Numbered from the stretch's first letter, positions 46,130 to 55,567 are shown. The stretch: 64,000 nucleotides of DNA from Acidovorax sp. NB1 (GCF_005405905.1 NZ_BJHU01000029.1:83915-147914), one strand, 5' to 3'. A program made the numbers and translations. The notes: a model not told the origin generated them from the sequence alone.

Positions 46130-47296
46130 ATGACCTCCTCTCTTGCCTGCGGAACACAGTCCGCCCACCATCCTGCCACGGCCCACACACCAGCGCACTT
46201 GCAGCGCGCGCAATTGCAAACTGCGCATTTGCCACGCCTGTCCGCGCTGGGGATCGCCCTCGCGGCCGCGCTGCTGCTCTCGGGGTGCGAAACCACCAAC
46301 ATGCGCATGGGCAGCGCCGATGCCAAGACCGTGGCCACGGGCAGTGCTGCGGGCGCTGCCACCGACGGCGCCAGCAGCGAGCTGGAACGCTGCGAGTCGT
46401 CGCTGGGCACGGTGTCGCTCATAGAGAACCAGCAGGCTGGGTGGTACACCATCCTGCGCGACCAGTACCGCCTGCCGCCCACCGCCAATCTGCTGCGCCT
46501 GCTGGTGCAGCAGTCCAACTGTTTTGTGGTGGTAGAGCGTGGCGCCGCTGGCATGAATGCCATGAACCGCGAGCGCAACCTGATGCAGTCGGGCGAGATG
46601 CGCCAGGGCAGCAACTTTGGCCAGGGGCAGATGGTGGCGTCCGACTATGGGCTATCGCCCGAGATCATTTTCCAGAACCACAACGCGGGCGGAGCGTCAG
46701 CCTCTCTGGGGGGCCTGGTCGGCGGGCGTGCGGGCGGGCTGCTGGCAGCCATCGGTGGCAGCCTGAACACCAAGGAGGCCAGCACCCTGCTCACCCTGAT
46801 CGACAACCGCTCGGGGGTGCAGGTGGCCGCCTCAGAGGGCAGTGCGGCCAAGACCGACTTTGGCGCCATGGGCCAGCTGCTCGGCGGATCGGGCGGCGCA
46901 CGCCTGGGCGGCTATTCCAACACCGCTGAGGGTAAGGTGATTGCAGCCGCCTTCATGGACGCGTTCAACCAGATGGTGCGATCGCTGCGCAACTACAAGG
47001 CCCAGACAGTGCGGGGCCAGGGCCTGGGTGGCGGTGGCCGCCTGGGAGTGGATGGCGCAGCGCCCCCGTCGCAAACCTCGGCACCGCGCGCAGCCGCCGG
47101 TGGTGCAGGTGGTGCCCCCGGCATGGCGCTGAAGGACGCCCAGGCCCGGCTCAACGACCTGGGTTACAACGCGGGCGTGCCCGACGGCGCGATGGGCGGG
47201 AAGACTGCGACCGCATTGCGCGCTTTCCAGAAGGATCGCGGCATTGCGCAGTCGGGTCGGCTGGACGGTGCCACGGCGCTGGAGTTGTCGAAGTAA
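46130..47296 (+). CDS. CsgG-like lipoprotein with C-terminal peptidoglycan-binding domain
   Basis: 388 residues: lipobox LLLSGC (about residue 53) after a long, basic N-terminus, a CsgG/HfaB-type domain (LLRLLVQQSNCFVVVERGAAGMNAM to AFMDAFNQMVRSLR) and a C-terminal PG_binding_1 module (KDAQARLNDLGYNAGVPDGAMGGKTATALRAFQKDRG). CsgG assembles curli export pores, but no CsgA/B/E/F-like genes are nearby, so this CsgG-plus-peptidoglycan design probably has another envelope role. The ATG at 46130 is chosen because a further-upstream ATG lacks support. A strong terminator follows. Confidence 0.8.
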   Translation: MTSSLACGTQSAHHPATAHTPAHLQRAQLQTAHLPRLSALGIALAAALLLSGCETTNMRMGSADAKTVATGSAAGAATDGASSELERCESSLGTVSLIENQQAGWYTILRDQYRLPPTANLLRLLVQQSNCFVVVERGAAGMNAMNRERNLMQSGEMRQGSNFGQGQMVASDYGLSPEIIFQNHNAGGASASLGGLVGGRAGGLLAAIGGSLNTKEASTLLTLIDNRSGVQVAASEGSAAKTDFGAMGQLLGGSGGARLGGYSNTAEGKVIAAAFMDAFNQMVRSLRNYKAQTVRGQGLGGGGRLGVDGAAPPSQTSAPRAAAGGAGGAPGMALKDAQARLNDLGYNAGVPDGAMGGKTATALRAFQKDRGIAQSGRLDGATALELSK

Positions 47297-47330
47297 CCGC
47301 CACCGACGGGCGCACAAAACGCCCGTTGAA

Positions 47331-47366
47331 AAGGCCGCCATCGCACGCTGCGATGGCGGCCTTTTT
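47331..47366. terminator. bidirectional rho-independent terminator
   Basis: A 15-bp perfect stem (AAGGCCGCCATCGCA with its complement) closes a 3-base loop CGC and is followed by a run of five T; an A run flanks the other side. It lies between convergent genes and terminates both. Confidence 0.92.
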
Positions 47367-47393
47367 ATGCACGGCGCCGAAGCGCCGAAGCCA

Positions 47394-48467
47394 TCAGTTC
47401 TGCGTGTAGCAGATCTTGTTGGGGATCAGCGTGTTCATGTAGCTCTCGACGCTGGCCACCGTCGGGAACACCGTGGGTGTCGAGTCCCCCAGCAGGCACA
47501 GGTAAGGCCCTTTGCGCGCCCACACGGTGCGTGAGGTCAGCCCCGTCACCTGGGCCCAGCTGCCCCAGAAGGCAGCGGCAGAGGCCGTCGCCTCGGCGCG
47601 GTCAAAGGTGAAGCTGCCGCCCGCCCCAGGCTGCGCGGCCGTCACCGTGCCTGCACCCGAGCAGCTCGCGTCGGCATAGGTCACGCCGCCCAGGGTGACC
47701 GTCGCACGGGTATCGTTCTGCCGGTTGATGCGCCACAGCAGGCGGGTCCACCGGCCAGGCCCCGAGGGCGAGCACTGCTCCTGCTTCCAGTCGCCCTCGG
47801 GCAGGGCTGCAGCTGCGGTGGCACAGCGCACCTCCACCGTGGTCACATGGGCCGAGCCCACGGTGCCCGTGCCGTTGGCCACGGTGCAGCCCTGCCCGCT
47901 GGGCAGGGTCTTCACGGTGACCGCATAGGCAGCGCCACCCGCCAGCGCCGTGGCAAAACTAAAGCCGCCATTGGCCGCCACACCAAGATCGTCGCGCCCG
48001 TTGTTCTGCAGCACCAGGCCGCTGCCGGTCAGGCCCGTGACCGTGCCGCCCACGGTGAAGGTGGCGGCGGCCAGGTTCTCGCAGCGCACCTGCACGTTGC
48101 TCACGTCTGCCGTCGCGGTGCCCGTGCCCTGGGCCACGGTGCAGCGCTGGCCTGCGGGTTGCGCCTTGACGGTGACGGCATAGGCCACGCCCCGGTCCAT
48201 GCGGGTGTTGAACACAAAGTTGCCGTTGGTGCTGACCGTGAGGTCGTCGGTGCCCAGGTTCTGCAGGGTCACGGTCTTGCCCGCACCAAGGCCTGCCACG
48301 GCGCCACCCACCGTGAACACCCCCACGGCCGGCGGGGGCGTGCTGCCGTTGTTGTCATCGTCGCCACCGCCACATGCCGCCAGCATCGCTGCGGCCAGGC
48401 CAAGGGGGGCCCAGCGGAATGCGGGCCGTGCGGGGTGCCAAATGCGCTGTGCGCGGGTTGAAGCCAT
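47394..48467 (-). CDS. lipoprotein with two tandem about 79-residue repeats
   Basis: 357 residues. Lipoprotein signal (LAAAMLAAC, C32) and Gly/Asp-rich linker, then two clear internal repeats at about residues 51-129 and 137-215. Each repeat reads FTVGGxVxGL, LQN(L/N)GxDDL, NGxFxFxT, GxAYAVTVKxxPxGQxCTV, GTGT and ends VxVRC. The remaining 140 residues include GVTYADASCSGAGTVTA and a C-terminal ICYTQN. The repeats look like beta-sandwich modules. Function unknown. Shares the terminator with the CsgG-like gene. Confidence 0.8.
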   Translation of the reverse strand: MASTRAQRIWHPARPAFRWAPLGLAAAMLAACGGGDDDNNGSTPPPAVGVFTVGGAVAGLGAGKTVTLQNLGTDDLTVSTNGNFVFNTRMDRGVAYAVTVKAQPAGQRCTVAQGTGTATADVSNVQVRCENLAAATFTVGGTVTGLTGSGLVLQNNGRDDLGVAANGGFSFATALAGGAAYAVTVKTLPSGQGCTVANGTGTVGSAHVTTVEVRCATAAAALPEGDWKQEQCSPSGPGRWTRLLWRINRQNDTRATVTLGGVTYADASCSGAGTVTAAQPGAGGSFTFDRAEATASAAAFWGSWAQVTGLTSRTVWARKGPYLCLLGDSTPTVFPTVASVESYMNTLIPNKICYTQN

Positions 48468-48631
48468 GGGCAGAAACCTCCAGGGTCGTGAAAGGAGGGC
48501 GGATTCTGTGCAGCGCAGCACGCCGCGTGAAACCCTACCGAGGTAGGGTTTGCGCGCCACCCCGGCTGGGCCACACTTGGCAAAATTTGCCCTCGCTCAG
48601 CCCTGTACACCCCACCTTTGTCAGCCTGGCC

Positions 48632-49294
48632 ATGCCCCCCTCCCCCTACGCCCTCATCCTGGACGACCACCCGCTGGTAGCGCGTGGTGTGGCCGAGTTC
48701 CTGCGCTCGCGCCTGCCCCAGATGGAAGTGGCCGTGGCTGGCCGCACCGAAGACGTGCTGCCCCTGGTGGCCGAGCGCGGCGCACCCGCCATCGCACTCA
48801 TCGACTTCTGGCTGGCCGAAGGGGCCGCGCTGGACCTGATTGCCCAACTGCGCCAGCACTGCCCGGGCAGCGCGCTGGCCGTCATCAGCGGCGATGACGA
48901 CCCGGCCGTGATGGAACGCGTGCGCAAGGCGGGCGCCCATGGCTTCATCCACAAGCAGGCCCCGCCCGAAACCTTTGCCCTGGCGGTGGAGGCGCTGCTG
49001 TGTGGCCTGGCCTGGTTTGAGCCCCCCAGCCACGGCGGCCAGCCCCCGCGCAGCCGCGACCTGCCCGTGACGCCGACGGAACTGGGCCTGTCAATGCGCC
49101 AGGGCGAGATCCTGGCGCTGGTGCTGCAGGGGCTGCCCAACAAGCGCATTGCACTGCAGTACGACCTGTCGGAGAGCACGGTCAAGGAGCACATGAGCGC
49201 CATCCTTCTGCGCCTGGGTGCCCGCACGCGGGTGGAGGCCATCACGCGGCTGCGTGGGCGGCGGCTGGTGCTGCCATCCATGGGCGAGCTGTGA
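48632..49294 (+). CDS. NarL/LuxR-type response regulator
   Basis: 220 residues: REC domain with acidic D11/D12 (ILDDHP), phosphoacceptor D58 (IALIDF) and conserved K108 (HGFIHKQ), and a LuxR-type HTH (LSMRQGEILALVLQGLPNKRIALQYDLSESTVKEHMSAIL). It precedes two hybrid kinases on the same strand and is probably their output regulator. The ATG at 48632 has no strong ribosome site; the REC domain begins a few residues in, so the start is secure. Confidence 0.9.
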   Translation: MPPSPYALILDDHPLVARGVAEFLRSRLPQMEVAVAGRTEDVLPLVAERGAPAIALIDFWLAEGAALDLIAQLRQHCPGSALAVISGDDDPAVMERVRKAGAHGFIHKQAPPETFALAVEALLCGLAWFEPPSHGGQPPRSRDLPVTPTELGLSMRQGEILALVLQGLPNKRIALQYDLSESTVKEHMSAILLRLGARTRVEAITRLRGRRLVLPSMGEL

Positions 49295-49376
49295 TGCGGG
49301 CCGGGAGCGCTTTCACACCGGTGGCACGCATCGCACGGTTCGCGCGGTTCACGCTGTTCACAACGCCGGGGCGCTG

Positions 49377-51221
49377 ATGGAGCAGGCTCCCGCCTCTGCC
49401 GCGCCCGCCCGGGCCCCGCGCCCCCCGGCCCAGGAGCGTGCGCAGGCGTCGCTGCAGACCGTGAGCATGGCGGGCCAGGCCCGGCTGCTGGAGATGACCT
49501 ACCAGCGCCTGCACACCAGCATCATGGTGCTGCCCCTGGTGGCGCTGGCGCTCACGCTGTTCTACCGGCTGCAGCATGACGCCCACTGGATGTGGGGGTG
49601 GTTTGGCTTTTATGTGGTGTTTGCCGCCACGTCGCTGGCCTTGCGCAGGGCCTTCCGGGGGGACCAGGCAGGGCTCGCCCCGGCCGACCTCATGCGCCGC
49701 TGGCGCCCCCGGCTGGAGTTGTGCGCCCTGGTCCACGGCGCGGGCACCACGGCCCCGGTGGTCATCGTGGCAGGCCATGCCAGCTACGACTTTGCGCTGT
49801 TGCTGCTGGTGACCAACGCGGCCATCCTTGCGGGCAATGCCACGCACCAGACGCCGGTGCTGAGCGTGTTCATGCGGTTTTTCATGACCGGGTGGAACGC
49901 CTCGCTGCTGGCCCAGCCCTGGCTGTTTCCGAACCACTGGTATTTCATCCTCCCGCTGTCGCTGCTGCACACCTTCACCATGTACCGGCACTCGCACACG
50001 GCGCACCGGTTTTTTGTGCACCAGGTCTGGCTGGAAGAACGCGGCCAGCAGCTGTCGGCCCAGTACCGCGAGGCACGTGACGCGGCCGAGGCTGCGCTGG
50101 CCGAGAAAAACCGCTTTTTGAGCACTGCGGCGCACGACCTGCGCCAGCCCGTGCACGCCATGGGCCTGCTCACCGAGGCCATTGCGCTGCGCAACCGCGA
50201 TGCAGCCCTGGCCGCCCCCCTGTCCGACCTGCGGCTGAACCTGCAGTCGGTGCAGCTGATGTTCAACTCACTGCTCGACCTGTCCAAGATCGAGTCTGGC
50301 CAGCTGGCCATGCGGCCCGAGCCGCTGCTGCTGCGCCCGTTTTTCAAAGAACTGGAGATCCAGTTCCTGGCCGAGGCCCGCTCGCGCGGGCTGCGCCTGC
50401 GGCTGCACATGCCGCCAGCGGGCGCTGCCGTGCAGGCGGATGCCGCGCTGCTGCGCCAGTCGCTGTCCAACCTGGTGCACAACGCGCTGCGCTACACGCT
50501 GCAGGGCGGCGTGCTCATCGGGGCGCGACGGCGGCAGGGCCATTGGCGCATCGAGGTATGGGACACCGGCCTGGGCGTGGCACTGGAAGACCGCGCCCGC
50601 ATCTACCAGCCGTTCTACCGCCCCCAGCATGCCTGGCACATCAACCGCGAAGGCCATGGGCTGGGGTTGGCCGTGGTGGCACGCTGCGTGGACCTGATGG
50701 GCGCGCAGCATGGCCTGCAGTCGCGCCTGGGCGCGGGCTCCTGCTTCTGGCTGCAGCTGCCCGCAGCCGCCCCGGGCCCCTGCCCGACCAGCCCCCGCAG
50801 CCCAACCGCTCGGCCGCTGCGAGGCCGCTGCCTGATCCTGGACGACGACCCGCATGTGCTGGGCGCCTGGTCGGCCCTGCTGGGCAGCTGGGGACTGCAA
50901 GTGAGCCTGGCGTCCGATGCCCGGCAGGCGTTGGCACATGTCGATGCCGGTCAGGCCATCGATGTGGTGCTGTGCGACCAGCGGCTGCGCTCGGGCGAAA
51001 GCGGGTTTGACGTGCTGCTGGCCCTGCTGGCGCGTTGCCCGCAGGCGCGGGGGGCCATGGTGAGTGGCGAGTTCGACGCCCCGGCCTTGCGCCGCGCCGA
51101 AGACGAGGGCTACCTGGTGCTGAAAAAACCTGTGGAAGTGGCCGACCTGCAGGCGCTGCTCAGCCGCTGGCTGGCGGCGCCGGCCGATGCGGCTGCCGCC
51201 ACGGAGGAGCCCCAGCCATGA
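49377..51221 (+). CDS. hybrid sensor histidine kinase, paralogue 1
   Basis: 614 residues: about five or six N-terminal membrane helices between residues 45 and 215, a short coiled region, histidine phosphotransfer helix with FLSTAAHDLRQPVHAMGL (H253), HATPase with NLVHNALRYT, EVWDTGLGV and GHGLGLAVVARC, and a C-terminal REC domain (LILDDDPHV, VVLCDQRLRSGESGFDVL with D534, KKPV). There is no HPt domain, so phosphate is probably passed between receiver domains or regulated by the REC. The ATG at 49377 is followed directly by an Ala/Pro-rich tail. It overlaps the next gene by 4 bp. Confidence 0.9.
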   Translation: MEQAPASAAPARAPRPPAQERAQASLQTVSMAGQARLLEMTYQRLHTSIMVLPLVALALTLFYRLQHDAHWMWGWFGFYVVFAATSLALRRAFRGDQAGLAPADLMRRWRPRLELCALVHGAGTTAPVVIVAGHASYDFALLLLVTNAAILAGNATHQTPVLSVFMRFFMTGWNASLLAQPWLFPNHWYFILPLSLLHTFTMYRHSHTAHRFFVHQVWLEERGQQLSAQYREARDAAEAALAEKNRFLSTAAHDLRQPVHAMGLLTEAIALRNRDAALAAPLSDLRLNLQSVQLMFNSLLDLSKIESGQLAMRPEPLLLRPFFKELEIQFLAEARSRGLRLRLHMPPAGAAVQADAALLRQSLSNLVHNALRYTLQGGVLIGARRRQGHWRIEVWDTGLGVALEDRARIYQPFYRPQHAWHINREGHGLGLAVVARCVDLMGAQHGLQSRLGAGSCFWLQLPAAAPGPCPTSPRSPTARPLRGRCLILDDDPHVLGAWSALLGSWGLQVSLASDARQALAHVDAGQAIDVVLCDQRLRSGESGFDVLLALLARCPQARGAMVSGEFDAPALRRAEDEGYLVLKKPVEVADLQALLSRWLAAPADAAAATEEPQP

Positions 51222-53131
51222 GGGTGCTGGCACTGTGGCGGCGGTGGTTCCCCCGCCCACTGGACACCGGCGACCTGGCCGAGCGCGGCCAGGTGCGCAT
51301 GCTGGAGCTGACCCACCAGCGCCTGGCCCAGGGCATTTTTGCTATGCCGCTGCTGGGGGTGCTGTTCACGATGTGGTTCCAGGGGCTGGGCCGCAACCCC
51401 CTGGGCATGCTGGCCTGGACGGTGCTGTACACGCTGGCGGCGATGGCCGTGTTTGTGCAGTCGCGCCAGTTGCGGGCCAGCCGCAGCGGCACAGCGCCCC
51501 CCGACGACGCCGCGTGGCTGCGGCGCTGGCGGCCCCGGGTGCGCGCCACGAGCTGGGGGCAGGCGCTGGGCCTGGCTTCGCTGGGCGCCATCGTGGTGCT
51601 GACCCCGGGGCGCGCCAGCTTCGACTTTGTGCTGTTGCTGCACGTGAGCCTGGCGGTGGTGATTGTGGGCACAGCCACCTTCCAGCTGCCGTCGCTGGGC
51701 ACATTCTTGCGCTTCTATGGCTTTGGCTGGGGCGTGGTCTCGGTGCTGGTGCCGCTGTCGCTCTCTCAATGGCCCAACCTGTTCGGCAACCCGGCCATGC
51801 CAGACGGGCCGCCCGCATCGCCCTGGCGCTTCATCATTCCCATGTCGCTGCTGCTCATGGCGGCGCTGTACCGGCATGCCGTGGTGGCACACAATTTCTT
51901 CCTGCAGCAGGTGCGGCTTGAAGAGGAAAGCCTGCGCCTTGCCCAGGAGGCGCAGCAGGCCCACGCCGAGGCCAAGCAGGCGCTGCGTGCCAAGAACCTC
52001 TTTCTCAGCACCGCCAGCCACGATCTGCGCCAGCCCATCCACGCCATGGGCTTCCAGATCGAGGCGCTGGCGCGGCGCAACCACGACGCCACCCTGCTGC
52101 CCGCGCTGGACGACATGCGCCGCAGCCTGCGCTCGGTGAGCCTGATGTTCAACGCCCTGCTGGACCTCTCGCGCATCGAAAGCGGCACCCTGCAGGCGCG
52201 GCGCCAGCCTGTGGCCTTGCGCCCGCTATTGCACGACGTGGCCCTGCTGTTCCGAGCCGAAGCGCGCGACCTGGGCCTGGTGCTGCGCGAGCACCTGCCA
52301 CCTGAAGATGCCACCGTCCTGGCCGACCCCGTGCTGCTGCGCCAGTGCGTGATCAACCTGGTGCACAACGCGCTGCGCTACACCCGCCACGGCGGTGTGC
52401 TGCTGGCCGCACGCCGACGCGGCGCGCAGTGGCGCATTGCCGTGTGGGACACCGGCGTGGGCGTGGCCGAGCAGGACCACCAGCGCATCTACCAGCCCTA
52501 TGAACGCCTGCAGCGCAGCACCCTGCAGGCCGATGCAGGCCACGGCCTGGGGCTGGCCGTGGTGGCCCGCTGCGCCGAGCTGATGGCGGCCGAACATGGC
52601 CTGCGCTCGCGGCTGGGGCGGGGGTCGTGCTTCTGGCTGCAACTGGCGGCCACGGCCGCCGTGTTGCCCCCCGCAGCCCATGCCCCCCACGCGGGTCGGG
52701 GCACAGAAGGTGCCAGCACCACAGCCCCACCACCCCTGCCCACCCTGCGCGGCACCTGCCTGGTGCTGGACGATGACCCGCAGGTGCAGCAGGCCTGGCG
52801 CAACCTGCTGCGCAGCTGGGGGCTGCAGGTGCGCCTGGCGGCCAATGCGCAAGAAGCGCTGGCCGCCGCAGCCAGCGGCCCGGCCCCGGACGTGGTGCTG
52901 TGCGACCAGCGCCTGCGCACGGGCGAAAGTGGCTTTGACGTGCTGCGCACGCTGCTGGCCCGCCACCCTGGCGCGCGCGGCGCCATGGTGAGCGGCGAAT
53001 TCGACGCCCCGGCCTTGCAGGAGGCCGAGGCCGAGGGCTATGTGGTGCTGAGGAAGCCCGTTGATGTGGGCGAACTGCACACCTTGCTCACGCGCTGGCT
53101 GGATTCAGAGGTACCGATGGTCCAGCGCTGA
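51218..53131 (+). CDS. hybrid sensor histidine kinase, paralogue 2
   Basis: 637 residues, paralogous to the preceding kinase: the same membrane N-terminus starting with LALWRRWFPRPLDTGDLAERGQ, FLSTASHDLRQPIHAMGF (H268), NLVHNALRYTRHGGV, AVWDTGVGV and GHGLGLAVVARC, and a REC (VLDDDPQV, VVLCDQRLRTGESGFDVL D563, LRKPVDV). The N-terminal membrane parts differ, suggesting different signals; kinase and receiver parts are nearly the same. Start ATG at 51218 overlaps the TGA of paralogue 1. Two hybrid kinases with one NarL-like regulator form a likely shared phosphorelay. Confidence 0.9.
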   Translation: MRVLALWRRWFPRPLDTGDLAERGQVRMLELTHQRLAQGIFAMPLLGVLFTMWFQGLGRNPLGMLAWTVLYTLAAMAVFVQSRQLRASRSGTAPPDDAAWLRRWRPRVRATSWGQALGLASLGAIVVLTPGRASFDFVLLLHVSLAVVIVGTATFQLPSLGTFLRFYGFGWGVVSVLVPLSLSQWPNLFGNPAMPDGPPASPWRFIIPMSLLLMAALYRHAVVAHNFFLQQVRLEEESLRLAQEAQQAHAEAKQALRAKNLFLSTASHDLRQPIHAMGFQIEALARRNHDATLLPALDDMRRSLRSVSLMFNALLDLSRIESGTLQARRQPVALRPLLHDVALLFRAEARDLGLVLREHLPPEDATVLADPVLLRQCVINLVHNALRYTRHGGVLLAARRRGAQWRIAVWDTGVGVAEQDHQRIYQPYERLQRSTLQADAGHGLGLAVVARCAELMAAEHGLRSRLGRGSCFWLQLAATAAVLPPAAHAPHAGRGTEGASTTAPPPLPTLRGTCLVLDDDPQVQQAWRNLLRSWGLQVRLAANAQEALAAAASGPAPDVVLCDQRLRTGESGFDVLRTLLARHPGARGAMVSGEFDAPALQEAEAEGYVVLRKPVDVGELHTLLTRWLDSEVPMVQR

Positions 53132-53223
53132 GGCCCGGCCATCCGGGCGGCAAACTGGCGTGCCCCCCAACCCGGCATAGTGCGCGGCTACAAGAGCCAT
53201 GCAGCCGCCCACGGAGCCACAGA

Positions 53224-54414
53224 TTGAAGCAGCAAGATCCGACCAGCCCCTCTACCAGCGGCAAGCCCCGCTGGCTGTACCAAGCCCAGGATGCCAACGG
53301 CCAGCCCACCGAGGGTTTTGTCCACGCCACCACGGCCGAAGAGGCGCTGCAGGCTGTGAATGCACTGCAGCCCCCACTGAGCCAGGTGCGGCTGCACACC
53401 TCGGGGCTGTATGCCCGCGCCATGACCGAGATGACCGACGAGGTGCTGGGCCCCATGGATGTGAAGGCGCTGCGCCAGCTGGCGCGCGACCAGATCGAGG
53501 CCCAGGAGAACCCGGGCGTGTGGACCCTGCTGCGCCAGCTGCTGCGCAACAACCGCACCTGGCTGCTGGTCTGCGCCGCGCTGCTAGCACTGGCCGTGTG
53601 GCGCGAATGGAGTGTGTGGGTGCAAGGGATTCTGGTGGTGTCCATGCTGATCCCCTTTGCCTGGTTTGCCTACATGCACCGGTTCCAGCGCATGTACCAG
53701 CAGGCCCTGCTGGCCCATGCCACGGGCGACCTGCCGCGCCTTCAGGTGCTGGCCGAGCGCCTGGCCGACGCCGCCGAGCGCCACAGCTTCATGCGCGAGC
53801 CCGCCTGGGACGCGGCCGTGCGCATGGCCTGGTTTGAGGCCCGCACCGAGGGCGTGGACGCCGCCATACTGCGGCTGCGTGTGCACCCCATGCGCCCACC
53901 CGACGACACCGACTTTCTGGCACGCACCTACACCCTGCCCCTGGCGGCGGGTGACCACGCGGGCTTCACCACACGCCTGCGCGAGCTGATTGCACTGCGC
54001 CCCGCCGAGCCCATCCTGCAGCTGGACCTGGCACTGGGCGAAGCCCGGGCGGGCCACACCGACGAAGCACAGCGCCTGCTGGACGCCACCCCGATCGAGC
54101 TGCTGCCGCCCCATGGCCAGGCCTTCATCGACTGGGTGCGGGGTCTGATTGCGCTGCGCGACCCAGCCCTGGCCAGCGAGGCGGCCCGCCACCTGGGCCA
54201 GGCCTGCGCGCAGTTCCTCACGCTGGTGCCCAAGGCACCGGGCGCCTGGCCGTCACTGGCGGTGTGCACCTGCGATTACGCACTGGCCCTGGCCTGGAGC
54301 GGCCGCCCCGAGGCGGCACGCGAGGCTTTTGCAGGGGTCTACCCCGTGTCCCGCCACCACGCCGAGCCCGAGCGGCTGGCCATGCTGGAGCGCGAGCTGC
54401 GCATGCGGGGTTGA
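53224..54414 (+). CDS. membrane protein with GspF/PilC-like N-terminal segment, unknown function
   Basis: 396 residues from a TTG at 53224, backed by GGAG seven bases upstream. The N-terminal 17-55 segment (WLYQAQDANGQPTEGFVHA) resembles the start of type II/IV secretion inner-membrane proteins GspF/PilC, which share a YxAxDxxGxxxxG pattern, but the rest is unlike them. Two hydrophobic helices lie at about residues 112-155, and the C-terminal part is helical with TPR-like alternation (LDLALGEARAGHTDEAQRLL, ALALAWSGRPEAAREAF). I do not recognise a named family. It stands 92 bp downstream of the kinases on the same strand, so a link with signalling is possible but unproven. Confidence 0.65.
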   Translation: MKQQDPTSPSTSGKPRWLYQAQDANGQPTEGFVHATTAEEALQAVNALQPPLSQVRLHTSGLYARAMTEMTDEVLGPMDVKALRQLARDQIEAQENPGVWTLLRQLLRNNRTWLLVCAALLALAVWREWSVWVQGILVVSMLIPFAWFAYMHRFQRMYQQALLAHATGDLPRLQVLAERLADAAERHSFMREPAWDAAVRMAWFEARTEGVDAAILRLRVHPMRPPDDTDFLARTYTLPLAAGDHAGFTTRLRELIALRPAEPILQLDLALGEARAGHTDEAQRLLDATPIELLPPHGQAFIDWVRGLIALRDPALASEAARHLGQACAQFLTLVPKAPGAWPSLAVCTCDYALALAWSGRPEAAREAFAGVYPVSRHHAEPERLAMLERELRMRG

Positions 54415-54436
54415 GGCTCAGAGCGTTTTCGCGGTC

Positions 54437-55567
54437 TCAGGCCAGCGCGCGCTGGATGATGATTTTCTGCACGTCGCTCGTGCCTTCATAAATCTGGCAC
54501 ACGCGCACGTCGCGGTAGATGCGCTCCACCGGGAAGTCGTTCACCACGCCGTAGCCACCCAGCGTCTGGATGGCAGCGCTGCACACGCGCTCGGCCATCT
54601 CGCTGGCAAACAGCTTGGCCATGGCGGCTTCCTTCAGACAGGGCTTGCCCGCATCGCGCAGCGCGGCGGCATGCCAGATGAGCTGGCGCGCGGCCTCAAT
54701 CTGCGTGGCGCAGTCGGCCAGGCGAAATCCCACGGCCTGGTGGTTGAAGATGGCGGTGCCAAAGCTCTCGCGCTCTTTCGAATACGCGAGCGCCGCATCA
54801 AACGCGCTGCGCGCCATGCCCACGCTTTGGGCGGCGATGCCGATGCGGCCGCCTTCGAGCGCGCCCAGGGCAATCTTGTAGCCCTCGCCTTCGGCACCAA
54901 TCAGGTTCTCGGCCGGGATGCGACAGTTGTCGAAGTTGATCTGCGCCGTGTCGCTGCTGTGCTGGCCCAACTTGTCTTCGAGCCGCGCCACCACATAGCC
55001 CGGCGCGCTGGTGGGCACCAGGAAGGCACTCATGCCCTTCTTGCCCGCGCCCTTGTCGGTGACGGCGATCACGATGGCCACATGGCCGTTTTTGCCGCTG
55101 GTGATGAACTGCTTGACGCCGTTGATCACGTATTCATCGCCCTGCTTGACCGCCGTGGTGCGCAGTGCGGAGGCGTCGGAGCCCACATGCGGCTCGGTCA
55201 GGCAGAAAGCGCCCAGCATCTCGCCACGCGCCAGCGGCGTGAGCCAGTCACGCTTTTGCTGCGCGTTGCCGTAGCGCATGAGGATGGCGTTGACCGGGCA
55301 GTTGGTCACGCTGATGGCGGTGCTGGTGCCGCCGTCACCGGCAGCGATCTCTTCGAGCACCAGCGCAAGCGTGAGGTAGTCCAAGTTGGCACCGCCGAAC
55401 TCTTCGGGCACGCAGATGCCGTAGGCGCCCAGCGCGGCGAGGCCCTGGTGGGCCTCCTTGGGGAAGTGGTGCTCCTTGTCCCAGCGCGCGGCGTGCGGCC
55501 ACAGTTCGGTCTGTGCAAAGTCGCGCACCGCGTCGCGGATCATTTCCTGGTCTTGGGTCAGCAGCAT
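54437..55567 (-). CDS. short/branched-chain acyl-CoA dehydrogenase
   Basis: 376 residues: N-terminal helical domain, GAFCLTEPHVGSDASAL flavin site, KGMSAFLVPTSAPGY, ALEGGRIGIAAQSVGMARSAFDAA, and the C-terminal IYEGTSDVQK with the usual catalytic Glu (position as in MCAD/SCAD). It therefore acts on straight or 2-methyl-branched short chains rather than isovaleryl-CoA, and differs from the second dehydrogenase at 60251. It ends the run from liuR; the SDR gene lies 45 bp upstream. Confidence 0.9.
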   Translation of the reverse strand: MLLTQDQEMIRDAVRDFAQTELWPHAARWDKEHHFPKEAHQGLAALGAYGICVPEEFGGANLDYLTLALVLEEIAAGDGGTSTAISVTNCPVNAILMRYGNAQQKRDWLTPLARGEMLGAFCLTEPHVGSDASALRTTAVKQGDEYVINGVKQFITSGKNGHVAIVIAVTDKGAGKKGMSAFLVPTSAPGYVVARLEDKLGQHSSDTAQINFDNCRIPAENLIGAEGEGYKIALGALEGGRIGIAAQSVGMARSAFDAALAYSKERESFGTAIFNHQAVGFRLADCATQIEAARQLIWHAAALRDAGKPCLKEAAMAKLFASEMAERVCSAAIQTLGGYGVVNDFPVERIYRDVRVCQIYEGTSDVQKIIIQRALA

